From: Congeria kusceri
Taxonomy: Eukaryota; Mollusca; Bivalvia; Myida; Dreissenidae
DNA length: 64,000 nucleotides
Direction of reading: 5' to 3'
Assembly (NCBI GenBank): GCA_027627225.1
Contig: CM051029.1
Location: 18,981,656-19,045,655, forward strand
The position numbers were made by a program, and so were the translations under genes. Positions 22,781 to 35,085 of the stretch are shown here, in pieces. Below the pieces are notes generated by a model. That model did not search any database and was not told the origin of the DNA. It saw only the letters and a program-made list of their open reading frames with translations. The stretch's first letter is position 1, and each line of letters opens with the position of its first letter.

Positions 22781-23084
22781 TCATTGTTTTTGTTTTTAAT
22801 CCATTTAATTGGTACGTGGTAGTAGTTGGCCTTACAATTGCATGAACGATTTAGCAAATACTGGGAGTTTGCAGTTTGGGAATGAAACACTGTAAAGGCA
22901 TGTTTTTACCTGGGCTGATATTAAAATTGTCCTTTTTTCTGGAAGTACGATGTTTAAAGACCTTTTACCTCCAATCCTTATGAGCCATTTGATTTACAAC
23001 ATCATTTTGTTAAACTGTTGTATTTGATCATAAACTAGGTGTTTAATTGGGATCGAAATCAAAACAATGCTTTCACTTGCTTAA

Positions 23085-23112
23085 ATTTTTTTTTTTTTTT
23101 TTTTTTTTTTTC
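23085..23112. repeat. Poly(T) tract
   Basis: An uninterrupted run of about 27 T. It could be the tail of a minus-strand retroposed copy, but no body is recognisable beside it. Confidence 0.7.
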
Positions 23113-23360
23113 AAAGAAAAACAGCTGTGTTAATGGTCCAAAATGTACTAAAATTCTGAGTCAGGTTTAAAAAAACGTTAACAAATGTATTGTATTGGCG
23201 TTATGGTTAGAACATTTACAATAAGTAACACATTTGTTAAGTTGCATAAAATGGGACTTGTTTCTACTGGAATCCTCTTCACAAGGATTTCAGTTAATAT
23301 TAAATGAACTAATGGAGTGAAAAGGCAACAGCCATTTCCCAGAATTCTCTTTATATTCTT

Positions 23361-23535
23361 CCATGGTGTACTGTAACCCTGACTAGTTTTGTTTCTTGGT
23401 GCACTGTAACCCTTAATGGTTTTGTTTTATGGTGAACTGTAACCCTGACTGGTTTTGTTTCATGGTTAACTGTAACCCTGACTGGTTTCGTTTCATGGTA
23501 TATGGTAACCCTGACCGGTTTTGGTTTGTGGTGTA
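23361..23535. repeat. ~32 bp tandem repeat (CTGTAACCCTGACTGG), 5 copies
   Basis: The unit CTGTAACCCTGACTGGTTTT plus GTTTCATGGTGAA is repeated about five times with point changes. Two more diverged units lie at 27213-27263, just before a glycogenin exon. Confidence 0.85.
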
Positions 23536-23711
23536 GGTTACGCATGCGGAAATAAATTCCTTCTTTGTTACATATAAAATATTCAAAGTTTGATCTCAAC
23601 ATTCACCATGACCAAGCTACTTTCCAATATATCACCATACATTGTTGGAAAGAAAAGGCCATAAACTTTTGAAAAAAGTGCATGTCAAAAAATTCTATGC
23701 GTTTTGACGCA

Positions 23712-23996
23712 AAATATTTACTTTAGAAAAAAGACCGGTTTAGACGGGCATGGAGGCTGCCATTTTCCGCATTAATACATGGGCCAAAAGTTATGAAGCT
23801 GGGAACCACTAGACTGCACAAAGACATGCTTTTTTCCTTATTGCTTACATATATACCTTTAAAATGATACCAAAACATATCATTTAAACTGTATTTTAAA
23901 AATTGTATGCAGCCTGCACTCCACTTAATGTGCTTATTATCTAACTGACAGCATGTAACCCTGAGGATGTGACTTCCATTTTGGGGTAATTAGACC
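23712..23996 (+). repeat. Local duplication, copy 1 of ~285 bp
   Basis: Shared with 26917-27208. Landmarks in order are AAATATTTAC, GGCATGGAGGCTGCCATT, GCTGGGAACCACTAGA, ATGATACCAAAACATATCAT and GACAGCATGTAACCCTGAGG. The copies differ by scattered substitutions and small indels. Both lie within the glycogenin introns. Confidence 0.9.
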
Positions 23997-24339
23997 TTCA
24001 AGAGAACCCAACCCGTTTAAATTTGAATAAAACCACAATTTTCATCAATCTGATCTATTTCGAGAAAGAACATGAAGTCCTATTACACTGGTTTAAAGAT
24101 TTATTGGAAAAAAAAATAATTGAAAATGTCGCAGATAATGGTGTTTTGAGGCAACAATTTGAACGGAAAAAAAAAAGTACTTGGTACATCTGGAAAACAT
24201 GATTTTAACTCAGAATTGAGCATAAGTTTGAGTTCTAATAGGCATAGCAGATACGATATATGAAATCAGAAGTGAAAACAATCTTCATTGGCATTCTAAA
24301 TGTTATAGAATAGGTTTTTAATCCGTTTCGAACAATTTT

Positions 24340-25724
24340 AGCTTGACTATTCGAAGAATAGATGAGCTTTCCTACTACCCCCGGCGTCGGCGTACGCATC
24401 CACGTCTGAATTTGGTTAAAGTTTTAATTGAAAAGTCTTTTAACTTCAAAACTACATAAGTTATTCTCTTGAAACTTGGAAAATACCTTTCTCATCCACT
24501 TCAGTGTCAGGGGAAACATTCCCCATAACTCTGTTTTGTATTTTGACAGATTTATGCCCCCTTTTCACTTAGATTTTCCGGTTATAGTTTATATTCAAAA
24601 GTTTTGTCACTTCAAAACTACATAAGTTATTCACTTGAAACTTGTAACTAACCTTTGTCATCAACTCCAGTATCAAGGGCAACATTCCGTATAACTCTGT
24701 TTTGTATTTTGACAGAGTTATATCCCTTTTTCACATCGATTTTCTGGTTAAAGTTTAAATTCAAAAGTTTTGTAACTTCAAAACTACATCAGTTATTCAT
24801 TTGAAACTTGGAACTAACCTTTGTCATCAACTCCAGTGTCATGGGCAACATTACCCATAACTCTGTTTTGTATTTTGACAGATTTATGCCCCTTTTTCAC
24901 TTAGAATTTATGGTTAAAGTTAATATTCAAAAGTTTTGTAACTTAAATACTACAAAAGCTATTCACTTGAAACTTGGAATATACCTTTGTCACCAACTCC
25001 AGTATCAGGGTGAACATTCCCCATAACTCTATTTTGTATTTTGATAGAGTTATGTCCCTTTTTCACATAGATTTTCTGTTTAAAGTTTATATTCAAAAGT
25101 TGTGTAACTTCACAACTAGATAAGTTATTCATTCACTTGAAACTTGGAACTAACCTTTGTCATCAACTCTAGTATCAGGGGCAACATTACCCATAGCTAT
25201 GTTTGGTATTTCGACAGAGTTATGCCCCCTTTTCACTTAGATTTTCTGTTTAAAGTTTATATTCAAAAGTTTGGCAACTTCAAAACTGCATAAGTTATTC
25301 CCTTGAAACTTGGACCTAACCTTTGTCATCAACTCTTGTATCAGGGGCAATATTACCCATAACTATGTTTTGTATTTTGACAGAGTTATGCCCCTTTTTC
25401 ACTTAGATTTTCTGGTTAAAGTTTATATTCTTAGTTTTGTTACTTTAAAACTACATAAGCTATTCACTTAAACCTTGGAACTAACCGTTGTCATCAACTC
25501 TAGTATCAGGGGCAACATTACTCATAACTCTGTTTTGTATTTTGACAGCCCACTCTTTACACAGACTTTGTGGTTAAAGTTTTTCTTCCAAAAATTTATA
25601 AACTATACAAGGCTTCACTTAAAAATAATGTATTTTAACAAATTTATGCCCCTTTCACTATCCAAAATATGTACCAACTGAAATACTTCGAATAGTCGAG
25701 CAGGCTGTCCTCTGACAGCTCTTG
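24340..25724 (+). mobile_element. Modular element with tandem core, pearl/Helentron-like (element B)
   Basis: It starts TTTTAGCTTGACTATTCGAA and ends TTCGAATAGTCGAGC, then a perfect CTGTC-CTCT-GACAG hairpin and CTCTTGTTTTTT. The core has about seven tandem units of ~166 bp (ACTACATAAGTTATTCACTT, TTTGTCATCAACTCCAGTAT, AGAGTTATGCCCCTTTTTC). It is non-coding. It ends only 58 bp before the glycogenin exon at 25783. Confidence 0.78.
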
Positions 25725-25782
25725 TTTTTTTATAAGTTTTTGCATTTTTGGGGGTAAAATCCATATAAATGTAGCATTTCAG

Positions 25783-25926
25783 ATGCCATTTGACCCCAGA
25801 AAAGGGTTTGTTTACATAACAATCAACATATTTGACCTGTCACACAAGAAACAAAAATTAGACCCAAAAATGTCAGTGCCAGATATTAATGAACAGTCTT
25901 CTGTCACACCTGAACCTGTGGGTGAG
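25783..25926 (+). CDS. GYG: Glycogenin, linker exon (proposed)
   Basis: A 144 bp frame encodes MPFDPRKGFVYITINIFDLS, then HKKQKLDPKMSVPDINEQSS, then VTPEPVGE. It follows GTAGCATTTCAG in phase 0. Joining in phase 0 to the next exon requires the donor GGT GAG|GTCAGC at 25927. A stronger-looking donor one codon earlier (G|GTGAGG) would break the frame, so the 3' edge is the least certain boundary of this gene. The content is linker-like with no known domain. The first ~25 residues are more hydrophobic than expected of a linker, so an internal acceptor is possible. Confidence 0.6.
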
Positions 25927-26097
25927 GTCAGCCGCCTGCAATCTTCAATCTGTTTCAGGTACTCTCTGCTGTGTAATCTGTGAAAATAAAAAGGTTTTCT
26001 GTGCATGTTTACTCAATATTGTGATGACTAGTGTAATTTAGATACAATAAGTGTACATATACAATAGTTTACAGTTTTTTGTATTGCGATACGGCTA

Positions 26098-26594
26098 GTC
26101 GCTATGCTGGCTCCAGATTGTCGAGCTCACTTGCGAACAGTCCAGTTCAAAAACGAGTTTGAGAGTCCCAACAAGGGTTAAACTCTTGCTTTTCCTACTG
26201 GTGTTGAAAAGAAGTATGCCATGTTGGAAAAGAAGTCATTAGATAGTAGAATACTTGACAATAATTATGTACTAACCTTCAAAGATACCGATGGTACGGA
26301 CACATGTCAGCTTTATGGCCCCGCCCCAATGCTCCAATGCAGTTGACAAGTACAGTAGTTTAGGTGACTCGTCACTTCACCCAGACTTGTATACCAATGA
26401 GTTGACGGTTCTGGCTGAGGTCCTTGTTCTTCTCAACACTGCATTTAAAAAACATACTCAAATTAAACCAATCTGTGATGGTGATTTAAATGTTGGTGCC
26501 GCTGACTCCATTAGGTGGGGTCTAGGTTGGCGTGAGCGGCTTAAGTGTTTTATGCATGCATTTCATGTATTTTCAGCTGAAAAGCCTGATTGAA
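26098..26594 (+). pseudogene. Decayed coding fragment, possibly non-LTR endonuclease remnant
   Basis: A broken frame starts near 26104 (MLAPDCRAHLRTVQFKNEFE) with an in-frame TAA about 24 codons later. It then runs through FPTGVEKKYAMLEKKSLDSR and breaks near 26345. In another frame a 100-codon stretch contains LVLLNTAFKKHTQIKP, CDGDLNVG and MHAFHVFSAEKPD. The GDLN motif with that spacing recalls the endonuclease/exonuclease/phosphatase domain of LINE elements. No reverse transcriptase is present. Identity is weak and rests on one short motif. Confidence 0.35.
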
Positions 26595-26916
26595 GTACAA
26601 TTACAAAATAAAATATGAACTAAATAAGATCTGTTAACTTTGCAAATTAGGAAAATTGGTATTATTCAAAGTAGGCTGGTCGGACGGTCATTATGGCCAA
26701 TGCATTGGCCAGTGCGGACACGAACTTTGTGGGCATTATTAACAGTTACAGGTTCAAAAACTAATTAATCAGGATTACAGCACAAGGTATTATGACATAA
26801 ATGAGAGAAATGTGGAAACTAATGCAAATTAATATCAAAATAAAACTGAAAAATAACATGACGAACACAATATGTCTTGGACTTTTTACTTAAATTTTCC
26901 CATATGTTTTAACTCT

Positions 26917-27208
26917 AAATATTTACCTTAGAAAAAACACCGGTTTTGACAGGCATGGAGGCTGCCATTACGCGCATGAATACTCGGGCCAAAAGTTAAG
27001 AAGCTGGGAACCACTAGATAATGAAGTGCACAAAAACATGCTTTATTCCTTATTGCTTACATGTATACCTTTAAAATGATACCAAAACATATCATTTAGA
27101 CTGTATTTTAAAAGTTCTATGCATCTTGCACTCAACTTTATGTGTTTATTATCTAACTGACAGCATGTAACCCTGAGGATGTGACTTCAGTTTTGGGGTA
27201 ATTAGACC
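26917..27208 (+). repeat. Local duplication, copy 2 of ~290 bp
   Basis: Partner of 23712-23996, ending at the same TTTTGGGGTAATTAGACC motif. It lies 69 bp before the glycogenin exon at 27278. Confidence 0.9.
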
Positions 27209-27277
27209 GTTAGTGTAATGCAGACTGGTTTTTGTTTTGTGGTGTAGTGTAACCCAGACTGGTTTTCTTTCTTGCAG

Positions 27278-27380
27278 GCCCAGCTAATTGGTAACCCTGC
27301 CATTCTGTCAGGCAGTGACGCGGGAGGAGCTACGAAGCAACACGTTCCAGACTCCGTCAGGAAACTGAACTGGGACAAAG
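27278..27380 (+). CDS. GYG: Glycogenin, first half of the glycogen-synthase-binding motif
   Basis: This exon encodes AQLIGNPAILSGSDAGGATK, then QHVPDSVRKLNWDK. The end (RKLNWDK) aligns with the conserved RKxRWExG segment that opens the C-terminal glycogen-synthase-interacting motif of glycogenins. It starts after TTTCTTTCTTGCAG in phase 0 and ends GAC AAA G|GTGGGT in phase 1. The last exon supplies GC to make the Gly of KGQIDYLG, giving an exact in-frame join. The exon is bounded by duplicated non-coding DNA upstream and by the 51 bp satellite, which begins about 130 bp after its donor. Confidence 0.9.
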
Positions 27381-27510
27381 GTGGGTGGGGAAAGGAGAGG
27401 TCTTGAAATAAGTATCGACTGTATGAATCCAATCTTTTGCATACTGGCTACATTCTATCCACCTCTGTAGTTGGCTCGGAAAGTAGTCCCAACTCATGCA
27501 CGTGGCTTTA

Positions 27511-30500
27511 GTCACATGAGAATTAGGAGATTGGTATGAATCCTTTAGTATATGGTTGCAAGTCACATGAGAACAAGGAGATTGGTATGAATCCTTAAGT
27601 ATATGGTTGCAAGTCGCATGAGGATAAAGAGATTGGTAGGAATCCTTTACTATATGGTTGCAAGTCACATGAGAATAAGGAGATTGGTATGAATCCTTTA
27701 GTATATGGTTGCAAGTCACATGAGAATAAGGAGATTGGTATGAATCCTTTAGTATATGGTTGCAATTCGCATGAGAATTAGGAGATTGGTATCAATCCTT
27801 TAGTATATGGTTGCAAGTCGCATGAGAATAAGGAGATTGGTATGAATCCTTTAGTATATGGTTGCAAGTCGCATGAGAATAAGGAGAATGGTATGAATCC
27901 TTTAGTATATGGTTGCAATTCGCATGAGAATTAGGAGATTGGTATGAATCCTTTAGTATATGGTTGCAAGTCGCATGAGAATTAGGAGATTGGTATGAAT
28001 CCTTGAATATATGGTTGCAAGTCGCGTGAGAATAAGGAGATTGGTATGAATCCTTTAGTATATGGTTGCAAGTCACATGAGAATAAGGAGATTGGTATGA
28101 AACCTTTAGTATATGGTTGCAATTCGCATGAGAATTAGGAGATTGGTATGAATCCTTAAGTATATGGTTGCAAGTCGCATGAGAATTAGGAGATTGGTAT
28201 GAATCCTTTAGTATATGGTTGCAAGTCACATGAGAATAAGGAGATTGGTATGAATCCTTAAGTATATGGTTGCAAGTCACATGAGAATAAGGAGATTGGT
28301 ATGAATCCTTTAGTATATGGCTGCAAGTCACATGAGAATAAGGAGATTGGTATGAATCCTTTAGTATATGGTTGCAAGTCACATGAGAATAAGGAGATTG
28401 GTATGAATCCTTTAGTATATGGTGTCAAGTCACATGAGAATAAGGAGATTGGTATGAATCCTTTAGTATATGGTGTCAAATCACATGAGAATAAGGAGAT
28501 TGGTATGAATCCTTTAGTATATGATGTCAAGTCACATGAGAATTAGGAGATGGGTATGAATCCTTTAGTATATGGTTGCAAGTCAGATGAGAATAAGGAG
28601 ATTGGTAAGAATCCTTTAGTATATGGTTGCATGTCACATGAGAATTAGGAGATTGGTATGAATCCTTTAGTATATGGCTGCAAGTCACATGAGAATAAGG
28701 AGATTGGTATGAATCCTTTAGTATATGGTTGCAAGTCACATGAGAATAAGGAGATCTGTATGAATCCTTTAGTATATGGTTGCAAGTCACATGAGAATTA
28801 GGAGATTGGTATGAATCCTTTAGTATATGGTTGCAAGTCACATGAGAATTAGGAGATTGGTATGAATCCTTTAGTATATGGTTGCAAGTCACATGAGAAT
28901 AAGGAGATCGGTATGAATCCTTTAGTATATGGTTGCAAGTCACATGAGAATAAGGAGATTGGTATGAATCCTTAAGTATATGGTTGCAAGTCACATGAGA
29001 ATTAGGAGATTGGTATGAATCCTTAAGTATATGGTTGCAAGTCAGATGAGAATTAGGAGATTGGTATGAATATATGGTTGCAAGTCACATGAGAATTAGG
29101 AGATTGGTATGAATCCTTTAGTATATGGCTTCAAGTCACATGAGAATAAGGAGATCGGTATGAATCCTTTAGTATATGGTTGCAAGTCACATGAGAATAA
29201 GGAGATTGTTATGAATTCTTTAGTATATGGTTGCAAGTCACATGAGAATTAGGAGATTGGTATGAATCCTTTAGTATATGGTTGCAAGTCACCTGAGAAT
29301 TAGGAGATTGGTATGAATCCTTTAGTATATGGTTGCAAGTCACATGAGAATTAGGAGATTGGTATGAATCCTTAAGTATATGGTTGCAAGTCACATGAGA
29401 ATAAGGAGATTGGTATGAATCCTTTAGTATATGGTTGCAAGTCACATGAGAATAAGGAGATTGGTATGAATCCTTTAGTATATGGTTGCAAGTCACATGA
29501 GAATTAGGAGATCGGTATGAATCCTTAAGTATATGGTTGCAAGTCACATGAGAATAAGGAGATTGGTATGAATCCTTTAGTATATGGTTGCAAGTCACAT
29601 GAGAACAAGGAGATTGGTATGAATCCTTTAGTATATGGTTGCAAGTCACATGAGAATTAGGAGATTGGTATGAATCCTTAAGTATATGGTTGCAAGTCAC
29701 ATGAGAACAAGGAGATTGGTATGAATCCTTTAGTATATGGTTGCAAGTTCCATGAGAACAAGGAGATTGGTATGAATCCTTTAGTATATGGTTGCAAGTC
29801 AGATGAGAATTAGGAGATTGGTATGAATCCTTTAGTATATGGTTGCAAGTCAGATGAGAATTAGGAGATCGGTATGAATCCTTTAGTTTATGGTTGCAAG
29901 TCACATGAGAACAAGGAGATTGTTATGAATCCTTTAGTATATAGTTGCAAGTCGCATGAGGATAAGGAGATTGGTATGAATCCTTTACTATATGGTTGCA
30001 AGTCACATGACACTTAGGAGATCGATATGAATCCTTTAGTATCTGGTTGCAAGTCACATGAGAATTAGGAGATCGGTATGAATCCTTTAGTATATGGTTG
30101 CAAGTCGCATGAGGATAAGGAGATTGGTATGAATCCTTTAGTATATGGTTGCAAGTCACATGAGAACAAGGAGATTGGTATGAATCCTTTAGTATATGGT
30201 TGCATGTCACACGAGAATAAGGAGATTGGTATGAATCCTTTAGTATATGGTTGCAAGTCACATGAGAACAAGGAGATCGGTATGAATCCTTTAGTATATG
30301 GTTGCAAGTCACATGAGAATTAGGAGATTGGTATGAATCCTTTAGTATATGGCTTCAAGTCACATGAGAATAAGGAGATCGGTATGAATCCTTTAGTATA
30401 TGGTTGCAAGTCACATGAGAATAAGGAGATTGTTATGAATCCTTTAGTATATGGTTGCAAGTCACATGAGAATTAGGAGATTGGTATGAATCCTTTAGTA

Positions 30501-33500
30501 TATGGTTGCAAGTCACATGAGAATTAGGAGATCGGTATGAATCCTTTAGTATCTGGTTGCAAGTCACATGAGAATTAGGAGATCGGTATGAATCCTTTAG
30601 TATATGGTTGCAAGTCGCATGAGGATAAGGAGATTGGTATGAATCCTTTAGTATATGGTTGCAAGTCACATGAGAATCAGGAGATTGGTATGAATCCTTT
30701 AGTATATGGCTGCAAGTCACATGAGAACAAGGAGATTGGTATGAATCCTTTAGTATACGGTTGCAAGTCAGATGAGAATTAGGAGATTGGTATGAATTCT
30801 TTAGTATATGGTTGCAAGTCACCTGAGAATTAGGAGATTGGTATGAATCCTTTAGTATATGGTTGCAAGTCACATGAGAATTAGGAGATTGGTATGAATC
30901 CTTAAGTATATGGTTGCAAGTCACATGAGAATAAGGAGATTGGTATGAATCCTTTAGTATATGGTTGCAAGTCACATGAGAATTAGGAGATTGGTATGAA
31001 TCCTTAAGTATATGGTTGCAAGTCACATGAGAATAAGGAGATTGGTATGAATCCTTTAGTATATGGTTGCAAGTCACATGAGAACAAGGAGATTGGTATG
31101 AATCCTTTAGTATATGGTTGCAAGTCAGATGAGAATTAGGAGATTGGTATGAATCCTTTAGTATATGGTTGCAAGTCAGATGAGAATTAGGAGATCGGTA
31201 TGAATCCTTTAGTTTATGGTTGCAAGTCACATGAGAACAAGGAGATTGTTATGAATCCTTTAGTATATGGTTGCAAGTCGTATGAGGATAAGGAGATTGG
31301 TATGAATCCTTTACTATATGGTTGCAAGTCACATGAGAATTAGGAGATCGGTATGAATCCTTTAGTATATGGTTGCAAGTCACATGAGAATTAGGAGATC
31401 GGTATGAATCCTTTAGTATATGGTTGCAAGTCACATGAGGATAAGGAGATTGGTATGAATCCTTTAGTATATGGTTGCAAGTCACATGAGAACAAGGAGA
31501 TTGGTATGAATCCTTTAGTATATGGTTGCATGTCACATGAGAATAAGGAGATTGGTATGAATCCTTTAGTATATGGTTGCAAGTCACATGAGAACAAGGA
31601 GATCGGTATGAATCCTTTAGTATATGGTTGCAAGTCATATGAGAATTAGGAGATTGGTATGAATCCTTTAGTATACGGTTGCAAGTCAGATGAGAATTAG
31701 GAGATCGGTATGAATCCTTTAGTATATGGTTGCAAGTCACCTGAGAATTAGGAGATTGGTATGAATCCTTAAGTATATGGTTGCAAGTCACATGAGAATA
31801 AGGAGATTGGTATGAATCCTTTAGTATATGGTTGCAAGTCACATGAGAACAAGGAGATTGGTATGAATCCTTTAGTATATGGTTGCAAGTCACATGAGAA
31901 TTAGGAGATTGGTATGAATCCTTAAGTATATGGTTGCAAGTCACATGAGAATAAGGAGATTGGTATGAATCCTTTAGTATATGGTTGCAAGTCACATGAG
32001 ATCAAGGAGATTGGTATGAATCCTTTAGTATATGGTTGCAAGTCAGATGAGAATTAGGAGATTGGTATGAATCCTTTAGTATATATGGTTGCAAGTCAGA
32101 TGAGAATTAGGAGATCGGTATGAATCCTTTAGTTTATGGTTGCAAGTCACATGAGAACAAGGAGATTGTTATGAATCCTTTAGTATATGGTTGCAAGTCG
32201 CATGAGGATAAGGAGATTGGTATGAATCCTTTACTATATGGTTGCAAGTCACATGAGAACAAGGAGATTGGTATGAATCCTTTAGTATATGGTTGCAAGT
32301 CACATGAGAACAAGGAGATTGGTATGAATCCTTTAGTATATGGTTGCATGTCACATGAGAATAAGGAGATTGGTATGAATCCTTTAGTATATGGTTGCAA
32401 GTCACAAGAGAACAAGGAGAGCGGTATGAATCCTTTAGTATATGGTTGCAAGTCATATGAGAATTAGGAGATTGGTATGAATCCTTTAGTATACGGTTGC
32501 AAGTCAGATGAGAATTAGGAGATCGGTATGAATCCTTTAGTATATGGTTGCAAGTCACCTGAGAATTAGGAGATTGGTATGAATCCTTTAGTATATGGTT
32601 GCATGTCACATGAGAACAAGGAGATCGGTATGCATCCTTTAGTATATGGTTGCAAGTCATATGAGAATTAGGAGATTGGTATGAATCCTTTAGTATACGG
32701 TTGCAAGTCAGATGAGAATTAGGAGATCGGTATGAATCCTTTAGTATATGGTTGCAAGTCACCTGAGAATTTGGAGATTGGTATGAATCCTTTAGTATAT
32801 GGTTGCAAGTCACATGAGAATTAGGAGATTGGTATGAATCCTTAAGTATATGGTTGCAAGTCAGATGAGAATTAGGAGATTGGTATGAATCCTTTAGTAT
32901 ATGGTTGCAAGTCACATGAGAATTAGGAGATTGGTATGAATCCTTTAGTATATGGTTGCAAGTCCCATGAGTTTTTGGAGATTGTTATGAATCCTTTAGT
33001 ATATGGTTGCAAGTCACATGAGAATTAGGAGATTGGTATGAATCCTTTAGTATATGGTTGCAAGTCACATGAGAATAAGGAGATTGGTATGAATCCTTTA
33101 GTATATGGCTGCAAGTCACATGAGAATAAGGAGATCGGTATGAATCCTTTAGTATATGGTTGCAAGTCACATGAGAATAAGGAGATCGGTATGAATCCTT
33201 TAGTATATGGTTGCAAGTCACATGAGAATAAGGAGATTGGTATGAATCCTTTAGTATATGGTTGCAAGTCACATGAGAATTAGGAGATTGGTATGAATCC
33301 TTTAGTATATGGTTGCAAGTCACATGAGAATTAGGAGATCTGAATGAATCCTTTAGTATATGGTTGCAAGTCACATGAGAATTAGGAGATCGGTATGTAT
33401 CCTTTAGTATATGGTTGCAAGTCACATGAGAACCAGGAGATTGTTATGAATCCTTTAGTATATGGTTGCAAGTCACATGAGGATAAGGAGATTGGTATGA

Positions 33501-34592
33501 ATCCTTTAGTATATGGTTGCAAGTCACATGAGAACAAGGAGATTGGTATGAATCCTTTAGTATATGGTTGCATGTCACATGAGAATAAGGAGATTGGTAT
33601 GAATCCTTTAGTATATGGTTGCAAGTCACATGAGAACAAGGAGATCGGTATGAATCCTTTAGTATATGGTTGCAAGTCATATGAGAATTAGGAGATTGGT
33701 ATGAATCCTTTAGTATATGGTTGCAAGTCAGATGAGAATTAGGAGATCAGTATGAATCCTTTAGTATATGGTTGCAAGTCACACGAGAATTAGGAGATTG
33801 GTATGAATCCTTTAGTATATGGTTGCAAGTCACATGAGAATTAGGAGATTGGTATGAATCCTTAAGTATATGGTTGCAAGTCACATGAGAATAAGGAGAT
33901 TGGTATGAATCCTTTAGTATATGGTTGCAAGTCAGATGAGAATAAGGAGATTGGTATGAATCCTTTAGTATATGGTTGCAAGTCACATGAGAATTAGGAG
34001 ATTGGTATGAATCCTTTAGTATATGGCTGCAAGTCACATGAGAATTAGGAGATTGGTATGAATCCTTTAGTATATGGTTGCAAGTCACATGAGAATTAGG
34101 AGATTGGTATGAATCCTTTAGTATATGGTTGCAAGTCACATGAGAATTAGGAGATTGGTATGAATCCTTTAGTATATGGTTGCAAGTCACATGAGAACAA
34201 GGAGATTGGTATGAATCCTTTAGTATATGGTTGCAAGTCATATGAGAATTAGGAGATTTGTATGAATCCTTTAGTATATGGTTGCAAGTCAGATGAGAAT
34301 TAGGAGATCGGTATGAATCCTTTAGTATATGGTTGCAAGTCACATGAGAATTAGGAGATCGGTATGAATCCTTTAGTATATGGTTGCAAGTCACATGAGA
34401 ATAAGGAGATTGGTATGAATCCTTTAGTATATGGTTGCAAGTCACATGAGAATAAGGAGATTGGTATGAATCCTTTAGTATATGGTTGCAAGTCACATGA
34501 GAATAAGGAGATTGGTATGAATCCTTTAGTATATGGTTGCAAGTCGCATGAGAATAAGGAGATTGGTATGAATCCTTTAGTATATGGTTGCA
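27511..34592. repeat. Giant 51 bp satellite array (~139 copies) in glycogenin intron 6
   Basis: The unit is GGAGATTGGTATGAATCCTT, then TAGTATATGGTTGCAAGTCA, then CATGAGAATAA, repeated head to tail for ~7.08 kb. Recurrent variants include GAATTAGG, GAACAAGG and GAGGATAAGG, CTTAAGT, GATCGG, CAGATG for CACATG, CTGC or TGTC for TTGC, and rare TAGTTTATGG. Because 51 is 17 codons, several frames stay open and yield 17-residue repeats (minus TCNHILKDSYQSPNSHV; plus NKEIGMNPLVYGCKSHE). These are not credible proteins. Isolated defects include a shortened unit near 29068 and a 2 bp TA insertion near 32083. Confidence 0.97.
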
Positions 34593-34658
34593 CACACAGT
34601 TTTTTCCTTGATAGCCAGAAGGGGCCATCAGCCTTCTGTGCACACATGACGAAGTCAG

Positions 34659-35085
34659 CCCTTCTCGAAGAAGTGTATTAAATACACCTTTTATGCGCAT
34701 TAAATGCTGCAGTATTGGCACTGTATTTTTTCTGCATTAAATGTGCATTAAATACACTTAGAAATGCAGAAAAAAATACACTTACTGCAGAAAAAAGTGT
34801 ATTTTTTCTGCGTTTTTCCTGAATTAACACAAGTGCATTTAAAGTGTACTTTTCTCCTTGAAAAATACACTATATCTTCAAAACATACACTTAAGTGTGT
34901 TTAAAATGTATTTTCTAATGCATTAATGCATTGTTTTGTAAAAAACACAGAAAAAGTACAGAAAAAATACAATTAGTGTACTAAAAGTGTATTAATTGCG
35001 CATTTAATGCAGAAAAAATATGGTGCCAATACCACAGCATTTAATGCACATTAAATGCGTATTAAATACACTTTGTCGAGAAGGG
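34659..35085. mobile_element. Long-TIR foldback MITE, copy 2
   Basis: CCCTTCTCGAAGAAGTGTAT at the left mirrors ATACACTTTGTCGAGAAGGG at the right. It is homologous throughout to 12674-13116 (AATGC-rich arms, GTGCATTTAAAGTGTA blocks, ATTTTTTCTGC). It begins 67 bp after the last satellite unit. Confidence 0.9.

Noticed and set aside
23085..23112. Poly(T) run as the tail of a retroposed gene
   Set aside because: No recognisable gene body or target duplication flanks it.
24340..25724. Tandem repeat as a CRISPR-like array
   Set aside because: Units are ~166 bp with no short conserved repeat and unique spacer pattern, and the context is plainly eukaryotic. The 36 bp array at 5209-5578 was rejected for the same reason: it has no spacers.
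27357..34721. Long minus- and plus-strand open frames (up to 324 codons) across the 51 bp array
   Set aside because: The period is 17 codons, so any frame without a stop in the unit stays open. Several frames are open at once, changes follow no codon pattern, and the array lies in a well-supported intron.
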